From Glutinoglossum americanum (taxonomy: Eukaryota; Ascomycota; Geoglossomycetes; Geoglossales; Geoglossaceae): a stretch of 64,000 nt of DNA. The stretch spans positions 59,381 to 123,380 of the forward strand of contig JAGHQL010000067.1 of NCBI GenBank assembly GCA_020080175.1. The letters are read 5' to 3'. How positions within the stretch are numbered: position 1 is the first letter of the stretch; each line of letters opens with the position of its first letter. Position numbers and translations under genes: made by a program. Shown here in pieces: positions 56,963-64,000 of this stretch. Under the pieces are notes generated by a model. That model did not search any database and had not been told where the DNA came from. It saw nothing but the letters and a program-made list of their open reading frames with translations.

Positions 56963-57075
56963 AAGGTGGCTGCGCAAACAAGGTGGCTGCACCAAACAAG
57001 GTGGCCGCTCAAATCAAGGTGGCCGCGCGAAACAAGGTGGCCGCCCCAAATGGCAAGGTGGACATACCGGGACCC
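56963..57075 (-). repeat. Right terminal inverted repeat, 113 bp
   Basis: Reverse complement of the left TIR. It ends CCGGGACCC directly before the right target-site copy. Confidence 0.9.
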
Positions 57076-57083
57076 CTCCGGAG
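57076..57083 (+). repeat. Target-site duplication, right
   Basis: CTCCGGAG, matching the left copy. Confidence 0.85.
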
Positions 57084-58900
57084 GGGCTGCATGAGCAGGT
57101 GCTCCTCGAGTAATGGACCGGATGCGGAGCTAAGGGAAAGAGCATATCGCAGTTCTTCAAGATCCAGCGTGCAGCACGAAATGATGGCGAAGGCCGAGAT
57201 ATTTTTAGCAAGGCGCAGCTCAAAGTGGTCAAGCCGCTGAATCAGCCGCAGGAAAGGAGTCGGTAGGCTGTTCCAAGATCGCACGGTGGATCTCGCAGTC
57301 TAAGAGGGCGTCGTTGATTTATGGAGATCCTCAATCACCAGCTTCACCTAGAGAAATATGCCATCAGGTTTTGTACGCAAGGTATCGGAAATGACACCTC
57401 GCAAACCCAGCTGGCTTGAGACTTCAGACTTCTCGATCGCGTCACCGATTGAGGTATCGATGTCCTGTCGGTTTAGGTGGAAAGCGATCTCAATTGCCCG
57501 GGCCGTCACACCGCGCGCTGCACGGAGCATCTGCGGCTGGAGCACGTGTGATCGGCCGAGAGGGGCGACATGAAAGTTGCTATAGCCATGAAGAAGGCGA
57601 GAGGCATGTCCGAATGATTCTCGGATTGAGTCATTGCATTCATCCACCCTATCAATAATGTAATAGATAGGTTCTGCTACCGATCCGATAAACCGTGTAA
57701 AGCGCGTTCAATAATCGAGAGACCGCCTGGGGGCCTTTTAGAGCGAGCTCATTCACAGTCTTGAGGCCCTGGTGACCGATGGCTTCCTCTAGCAATTGCC
57801 ACAAAACAGTACGAAGGAGTCCGTCTAGCGTCCGTAGGCTACTCTCTGTGCCCAAAAAATAGGAAAATTGAGCCTTCAGTGGTTTGCTTCTAAGGCCTTC
57901 AACGATGGACGAAGCAAGGACACTCACCCTTCCCGCACCCGTAGATCCCGAAAATGCACAGGAACCGATCCAAAGCTGAAGGGGATGGCCCGACCCATTG
58001 CACGAAGGTGGGACCGGTCCAGATCCAGTTGCGATGCCCAAGAGCTGCAGCTAACGTTGGCATCGAATCTTCCGTTCCTCTAGCCCACCCATTAGCTAAA
58101 TGTAGGAGGGGAGTCATGAATCCTTTCACCTTCATAGAATTCTTCAGTAGCTCGAATATGGATCGCATAACCTGTTTCGTTAACACTCTGAGTATGCCTT
58201 CTGAGTCGAGCAAGGATATCCCCAAACTCCTCGCTGATTGGGTACGTAACAGCCCTGCCCGGTCTGGCCGCCGAATTCCGAGCCGCTGTCGTTAGCAATC
58301 CGTCAGGGCTCGTCTGAAGACGAACTCACCTAATATACCCCGTCCAAAATACTCACACGCCTTCACAGAGAACTCCACAACGTCCGTGAAAAGATCCAAG
58401 AGGGCAGCCCGCAGGGCCAGTTCCGCAATCTTCTCATAGATCTCAAATCGAAGAAGGTTTTCTAATATCGTTTGAGTCAAGTTGAAGATTTGCTCAGCAG
58501 CCTGAGAGTGGTTATTCGAGACCTTCGCTCACTGTCAGCTACAAATATTCCAGCCACCCCCCAGTTACGAGAGGTCCTCACCGGTAGACTAGTACAAATC
58601 CGATGGCTGCCCCCAGTGGACACGCCACCCCCACTTGGGTCTGCACCGCGACATCGGCCGCGCTCGAAATCTGCTGTGGCCATAGTGTAGTTATATTATT
58701 GAAACCCATGTAGGATCCGAGAAAGTTTCTTCCCTTGTAGATCCGTGCTGTTGCGAGACGGAATTTCACGATCTCCACAATCGAGTCTGTCTGGCTGCCA
58801 TATTCTGAAAGAGGGCGTCGCGACTTGGGAGACGTGAATAGGCCCGGCGAGCGTTCTCCACAGCCTGCATTTGCAGCGAACTAGAACCCGGAAGTCAATA

Positions 58901-61900
58901 TCTATCTATTTCTCATGGATGAGAATTTGTTGGTAACGCTTACTTCTGCTAGCTAAGACCTGGTGGTGGTCCTTTGAAGGTTTGAGTTCTCCATGCGTTT
59001 CGATAGAATAATCGGTCAATGAGGTCGCGTCACGAAGCCTCGCTAGATTCGGCTCGCCGCAGCAATGTCAAACTATTCGAGCGGGGAGCACAAGGGTAAA
59101 TAGGATAACATGGACAAGGCAATCAGATGTAGCTGTGCTAAGCAATGCTATCGTGGGGCTGAAGGCTAACAATCGACAGAGCTCGATCAAGCTAGCTTAA
59201 AAGGGGTGGGGAACTTAGGACGGTGACCCAATTAGGAACCGTCGGAGGGCATGCCCGCATTAGAGGGTAGCAACACGAACGTGTTCTAAAACCAAGTGCA
59301 ATGTATGCGTATACGGCATTAGGCTTCCCAGTTGATTATCCTCCCGGCGCGCCGCAATAGTTCGGACATGCCACGTATAGTTTTGGCAGGGTAAAATAAT
59401 TCAAAGGGCTTTTAGTGACAATCTGCCTCGTACTGCAGTTTGCAGTAGCGCAATAGCCATCCTCTATTATTCTTGAAGATATATAAGACGCGTCGGAGCA
59501 GATTCCGAGTCAGCTCTTCGCCACTAATGTTGGTGGGGTCGCCTACTCCAGTTAAGAATTCGCTTGACTACCTTTAATAGTAGCGTCTCAGCTAAGCACT
59601 TCGACCCAGATTTGGCATCTAGTGTGAGATGTCCCGTCATCCAGGTTGCTCCAAAGGAAGATTCAATTCCGCAGGGATAGTCACAACGCGTTGGAGTAGG
59701 ATGGGGGTAGCAATTCAGCTCAATTCAGTCTAGCTTTCGTTGTTATTGCCTGATTCTGCTGTGACCGATTTCCCAGTGACACCAGACCATTTTAGGGTGC
59801 ATGGGTAAGGAGGACCTTCATACTGTATGGATCATCTGGAAGTCCGACGTCTTTAGAGCGGCTGGCAGTGGAGATATCTGCGGCATTCTGTGGTCCGTGT
59901 TGTAGGAGTGAGATAAAGTGGAGCGTTTATGCTCTGATAGGACCGCAGTAGGTGGCGCGCACGGGTACTAGAGGGATTTGCCGCTATCCTAGATGCCGGA
60001 GTCCACAGAAAGCAGAGTGACGGATTTTACCTTAACCTTTCAATGTGTTGCATCACCGCGGGCGAAGGCCGGTCGGAGGATTAGCATTCCGGGGCGTCTG
60101 CTTTAGAGGGGCATTCATTTGCTTGCAAGCCGGCACTTGTGTCGTAAACTAGTCACTTGACGATTCCTCACTGCCCGAACCGCCATTCCAAACGTTCAGC
60201 TCACCGGTTGAGCATTGCCTTGCATACTGACTTATCACCTGCGATAACAAGTTAAGGTATCCCTGGTGACGCGTTTCTTTTGCGGACCGGCCTAGATCTT
60301 AGAAACCTGAGTTTCAACTAAGTCACACCCCCAACTTCCTGCGCGGTGCCCTGTAAGAAGTGGAGGATATCTCCGTTGGGCTTGCCGGGAAATGGTTAGC
60401 TATAGCTCCCGATGCACCCGCACGTATGTTTCCAGTTTTGGACTTGCCCATTGAAACGAATGAATGTAGGGTCCCCTAGGGTTTTCGCCTAAGCTATGGA
60501 TCCATTGGGTCTACCGGTCATGAGCACTGAGAATGATGTGTCATATATGGGTGATCTCCGTCCGTTCGTGTTCGGGTCTAGGTTGTACGGTGCACTAAAC
60601 CTGCCTTAACAGCTGTTCTTAACTTACGACTCATTCGTTCTAGCTTTTGCTGCGCACTGTGGGGCGGAAGTGCTTAACTGCAGTAACAGATCTGCATGCA
60701 GTATTCTCGTGGTGCGGAATGTTTTACATGGTAAGACGCCAAATGGCTTGACTAGTTAATCGGGATCTAAGCCATCCGCTCATCGGACTAAGGTTTGCGG
60801 CGTAAGTTGCAATCCACTTGTCCACTACGAATCCGTCTCGATAACTGCTTCACGTCTACGCCTCACACTGTGGCTATTGATTTAAGGATACTATCTTTCC
60901 CCACTCCGGACTCCAGTGGTTTGTCCGCATGACATCAGCCATCGTTCTTTTTGGTGATATCTCTCCGGATTTTGGTGTCGCTTAGAACGTGCGACGCCCG
61001 TCCATGCTAAATACAGCCACCGCCGACAACCTCGCTTACAAGCGCTCAACTAGGTTAGAACGAAAATGTTAGCTGGAGCAACCCCATCTGGTTCTCGCTT
61101 CTTGGTTGGTGTGATTGGCGCCAACTATCCCACCTCATCGTAAGATTCTTACTCAACATAGCCTTCCCTCACAAGGCAGGCGGTCAGCATGTCGTCAGCA
61201 GCAAATTTTAGAGTATGGCCTTGTCCAGAGTCTTCGCTTTGCCCCTAGAAATTCTCGCCTTTTACACAAAGGGCTTTTTCGCGACGATCGCTCCAGGGCT
61301 TGCATGGCCCTCCAACTCCGTAGCTACCTATTACCTAGATTGGTTGTCTACTGAAAGCCCGAGACAGAGCTCTGCAGGATGCAGGAGGATCAAGCAAGGG
61401 ATGTCCAATCAATCCCGCCACACTAATCTGTAAATTCGATCATCTTTTGCTGAAAATGGCCGATGCAGCGCCAGCAAATCCCAAGACAGCTAACAGCCAA
61501 CTTAAGGTTTATAGCCGAAGCCAGCATATGCAGTATGCCTGGATGTGATGGTTTAAGGACAGGGGCTAACTAAATGCTCTCACTCTAGTCACCGCTATTG
61601 CCCCGCCATGCCGCTCATCCCTAGCCCCACAGTCGCTACACCTCGTTAGCCTCTTGCGGCTTCGCAACCTTATCATGACAGCTGACGGGAATGGCTGGAG
61701 CTCGGTGGAATAGGACTGGTGCCGGTTTCCATATGCAGAAGGGATCGGCGAGTGCAAGCTCGCACTTTGACCTTTTTCGTCGTTCCAGGCCACAAAACGC
61801 TAGCAGGCGGGACAACACTCCCACTCTACCAAGCCGACATCTCTCTCACCGGCTGCCATGTTAGATATAGGAAGAGTTTATCACAGCAGATTAGTGGTTA

Positions 61901-62088
61901 GGTTTCGTTTCATAAAACGAATTGCTGGAAACTGGCCGTCAGAATACCTCGAGATAGGATGGACAGGATACTCGACGCCCAGAAGCGGTCACCTTTCATC
62001 TCTTATCCCGCTCTCCCTCCGAGAAGCGGCCCAAAGTTGGGTATCTGTAAACCGCACCCAAGTCGACTGATCTGAGAGAAAAATTCAA
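58901..62088. other. Gene-poor region of balanced composition
   Basis: No gene I can support. Short frames at 61100-61430 (for example 61215-61433) have no recognisable motif or initiation context. Stops are dense on both strands. No tRNA, transposon end or tandem repeat was recognised. Confidence 0.4.
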
Positions 62089-62095
62089 TATATAA
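62089..62095 (+). promoter_or_regulatory. Likely TATA box
   Basis: TATATAA lies 151 bases before the ATG at 62240, with a short upstream open frame in between that is probably leader sequence. Confidence 0.5.
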
Positions 62096-62239
62096 GCCAA
62101 CATGTCTCCCACAGCATACCATCTTATTATCCTCTTCTCGAGATACCAACCACCACACATCCTCCGCGAAGCAAAGCAACTTGTATCTACTCTACGACCG
62201 CACTCAAATACTATTACCACTACTCAATCCTCCAGAACC

Positions 62240-62841
62240 ATGTCATCTCGCAGGGGCAACTACAGCGCGTCTCAAACGTATGTATCCGGCAACCCCGTTC
62301 AAACCTATGGAAACTTAGATGGACAGATGCTAACAGGCTCTTCTGTCTACTCAGGCTACCGCAAGCACAAGTGCAACGGAACCAGTTGATGGAAGCCCAA
62401 ACTGCTCAAGCAAACCCTCCAACCCAGCCATCCGAACAAGTCGGCCAACCTGGCCAAGCAAGTGGGACGTATGGAGGGCAGAACGTGCCGTACGAACAAC
62501 AGAACGTGCCGTACGAGCAGCAGAATGTGCCGTACAAGCAGCAGAATGTGCCGTACGAGCAGCAGAATGTGCCGTACAAACAGCAGGACGGGCCGTACGG
62601 ACTACAGAACACACTTCCCCCCACGGCCCCAACCCAGGGTGCTGCCTTAGCCCAACCCATGACGTGTCCCTACCACCGAAACCAAGTTGTCTTGCCAGGG
62701 GCAGGCATGCCACCCATGGGTCGGTTCTTAGCAGAGGGCCCGACCGAGCAGCCCGCGATCTTCAACCCGGTGGGCTGGAACGGAACATCGATCACAAGGG
62801 AATGCACTTGTGGGCCGAACAGGAATTTCAAGACAACATAG
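62240..62841 (+). CDS. Small protein with NVPY heptapeptide repeats
   Basis: Exons 62240-62277 and 62355-62841 give 174 aa. The intron has donor GTATGT, branch-like TGCTAACAG and acceptor CTACTCAG; removing it joins MSSRRGNYSASQT to LPQAQVQRNQLMEAQTAQAN. The centre (62479-62600) is a run of 21-bp units encoding QNVPYEQ or QNVPYKQ about five times, ending in a degenerate unit. The C-terminal part has CPYHRNQVVLPGAGMPPMGR, then a Trp/Gly-rich GWNGTSITRECTCGPNRNFK. The Cys pattern (C-P-Y-H, then C-T-C) could bind metal or form disulphides, but I recognise no family. No signal peptide. Gln/Pro-rich low complexity suggests a disordered scaffold or nucleic-acid-associated protein; this is speculation. 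Confidence 0.6.
62479..62600 (+). repeat. In-frame 21-bp tandem repeat
   Basis: Units of the form CAGAA(C/T)GTGCCGTACGAGCAG, repeated about five times with only synonymous or Glu/Lys changes between units. Confidence 0.8.
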
Positions 62842-63881
62842 GAAGGCGTTAGAATATCCCTCTTAACAGGGTATCCTAGCTCTCCAAACAAATGTATCTC
62901 GAGGATAGGTAGGGTGTTGGCAGTCCCTGTTTCGGATTTTCCTTATGATAGTTATTCCCTCTTTAAACGTACCATGTGTCACCGAAACGTGGTTTTCTAC
63001 CTCAGTTTGCTGGAGGCGCAACCCAGTCCTTACTTTCCTTACTTACACCTCTTGCTCGCGCACAACACCTGTATGGTTGTTTCCCCTCTCTTTATATATG
63101 ATTATATGCACAAGTTTGCCTGGGCGGTCGAATGCTTATGTCGTATGAACCTTCAATGATAGTCAGATAGTCATTCATTAGCTAGCTATAGGAATATCCT
63201 ATGCTCCTCTATATTCAGAGCTCAGAGCACCGTTCGTTGAACTTAGGGATAGTTGCACTTTCTGCGATTTTATTTGACGTGCTCGCATAATATGTTTGCC
63301 TGAAGTAGCTGTACTACCCGAGCAGCCAGGCATCTGAGACGGTGTATCCTGTAGAAATAATTGCTACTGAATGAAGACAACTTAACACTCAAAGTGCTGG
63401 GACCCGTCAGCTCAAGGAGGAGCCGGTGGTTTAGCACGGTTTTGGCGTAACGTTATAGCCGTACGACTTTACTAAGCTATCTGAAGGGTGTGCATCCGAA
63501 CCAAAAATGGGGTTTGTCGGTACTGTGGAGGCGATTTCTATGCCGTGGAAGTGGTAGTTTGTTAGCTAGTTATTAGTCATTCTCTTGGCAGGGGCAGCTT
63601 ACCTACCGCGCCCACGACCTGCTTAATACAATCGTCCTTCTACCTACCAGACAAACTATTGGAGGTTATGCTCAATGCGCGGAAATGGTAGCTAGAACTA
63701 TATAGACTGCATAAACAATGGATAGGGGTAAATCAATTAAATTGCTCGCAACTACTAGAATGCTAGCTACGTGACATGAAGCTATATAAATGCTCGGCTG
63801 CCCTGCAGCCCCTTTTCCGCAGCTCGCGGCTGCTTCGGCCATCCTGCGGCCACTCCGGCCTTCCTTCGGCCAGCCCGAAAC

Positions 63882-63900
63882 ATATCGGTTCCACCGATAT
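63882..63900. repeat. Perfect 8-bp hairpin
   Basis: ATATCGGT - TCC - ACCGATAT, a perfect inverted repeat with a 3-base loop. Confidence 0.7.
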
Positions 63901-63912
63901 TGAACGTTCCAT

Positions 63913-63944
63913 GGTAGCTGAGGTGGCGCCGCCACTCAGCTACC
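63913..63944. repeat. Imperfect hairpin
   Basis: Outer arms GGTAGCTGA and TCAGCTACC pair perfectly over 9 bp. Inner arms GTGGC and GCCAC add more pairing around a short loop, offset by one base. It could be the end of an element or a foldback remnant running off the window. Confidence 0.6.
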
Positions 63945-64000
63945 AAGGGGACACCCCCTGGGTCCAATAGGGGTGCTACGGGGTGGTGCCTGAGCATTCC

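Larger units (their letters stand above)
53813..57075 (-). mobile_element. Mutator-like element (MULE), 3,263 bp
   Basis: Identical 113-bp terminal inverted repeats, an 8-bp target-site duplication (CTCCGGAG) and internal minus-strand remains of a Mutator-type transposase define the element. Removing it with one copy of the duplication joins the host frame as MQPLRSVLGACGDFINVE, so the boundaries are exact. The TIRs contain several repeats of the 8-mer CCACCTTG. TIR identity implies a recent insertion. The transposase carries many stops, so this copy was probably mobilised by an enzyme from elsewhere. The interior 54000-55500 shows no coding frame. Confidence 0.92.
52528..58900 (-). pseudogene. 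NACHT-type STAND protein pseudogene, split by a transposon
   Basis: Read on the minus strand. The N-terminal part (58800-58580) has EIVKFRLATARIYKGRNFLG and ISSAADVAVQTQ, a helical region seen ahead of fungal NACHT domains. A P-loop region at 57900-57960 reads CIFGIYGCGKG, then in the next frame SVLASSIVEGLRSK: a frameshift within Walker A. A Walker-B-like segment (YYIIDRVDECNDS, 57630-57670) sits in yet another frame. At 57076-57120 the frame reads EEHLLMQPLR and is cut by the mobile element; it resumes beyond it as SVLGACGDFINVEHGLANPI, then HFSIKELLTRLEDDW. Downstream TAG stops at 53596-53594 and 53215-53213 interrupt the frame. Frameshifts, stops and an insertion show it is no longer functional. 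The STAND family triggers cell-death or non-self responses in fungi. Confidence 0.8.
62842..64000. other. Intergenic, right edge
   Basis: No gene supported. Two strong hairpins lie at the right end (63882-63900 and 63913-63944). CGGCC-rich repeats at 63800-63880 (CTGCGGCC, CTTCGGCC) surround them. Confidence 0.4.

Noticed and set aside
61215-61433. Plus-strand frame with a hydrophobic N-terminus, possibly secreted
   Set aside because: Too short, no family, no supporting promoter or intron signals; surrounded by motif-free DNA.
1-64000. CRISPR arrays, prokaryotic operons or ribosome binding sites
   Set aside because: The gene structure is clearly eukaryotic with spliceosomal introns; no regularly spaced direct repeats of CRISPR type were seen.

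Overview
The window comes from the nuclear genome of a filamentous ascomycete (Pezizomycotina; no closer placement can be supported). Most genes have several short GT-AG introns of about 50-80 nt. There is an intron-containing tRNA-Asp followed by a pol III T-run. The protein families are typical of moulds: serine carboxypeptidase S10, GH47 mannosidase, a PHO84-type transporter and NACHT-type fungal proteins. Relic repeats show C-to-T-like decay, as expected from repeat-induced point mutation (RIP). All gene models below are hand-spliced. Junctions were accepted when the joined frame restores recognisable family motifs.

Layout. 0.5-17.9 kb is gene-rich: a four-span MARVEL-like membrane protein, a secreted serine carboxypeptidase, a hotdog thioesterase, a GH47 alpha-1,2-mannosidase, a fungal-specific conserved protein, an inorganic phosphate transporter, and a protein with a helical N-terminus like those of fungal NACHT/STAND proteins. 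18-31.8 kb is gene-poor, with AT-rich relics, dispersed decayed repeats, a small cysteine-containing protein, a 2EXR-type pseudogene and a pseudokinase-like protein ending in an Ifi-6-16 (ISG12) domain. 31.9-38.2 kb holds a MOV10/SDE3/SAD-3-like helicase, an amidohydrolase, tRNA-Asp(GTC) and one small uncharacterised ORF. 38.8-47.4 kb is a tandem segmental duplication carrying two Mx-like dynamin GTPases. 49.6-52.1 kb has a second four-span membrane protein and an alpha/beta hydrolase. 52.5-58.9 kb is a NACHT-type STAND pseudogene split by a 3,263-bp Mutator-like element with 113-bp terminal inverted repeats (TIRs) and an 8-bp target duplication. The last 5 kb has one repeat-containing small protein.

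How the genes may work together. Between 16 and 59 kb lie an ISG12-domain protein, two Mx-like dynamins, a MOV10-type helicase, a NACHT-N-terminus-like protein and a STAND pseudogene. All are families linked elsewhere to nucleic-acid silencing, membrane-active immunity or programmed cell death. This looks like an accessory, fast-evolving fungal innate-immunity or heterokaryon-incompatibility neighbourhood. That reading is inference; only the gene content is directly seen. The most distinctive feature is the first dynamin. Its linker is encoded by three small exons, each a multiple of three in length, separated by introns that are copies of one another, and it encodes an FG/AP-rich tail-like insert absent from its tandem paralogue.
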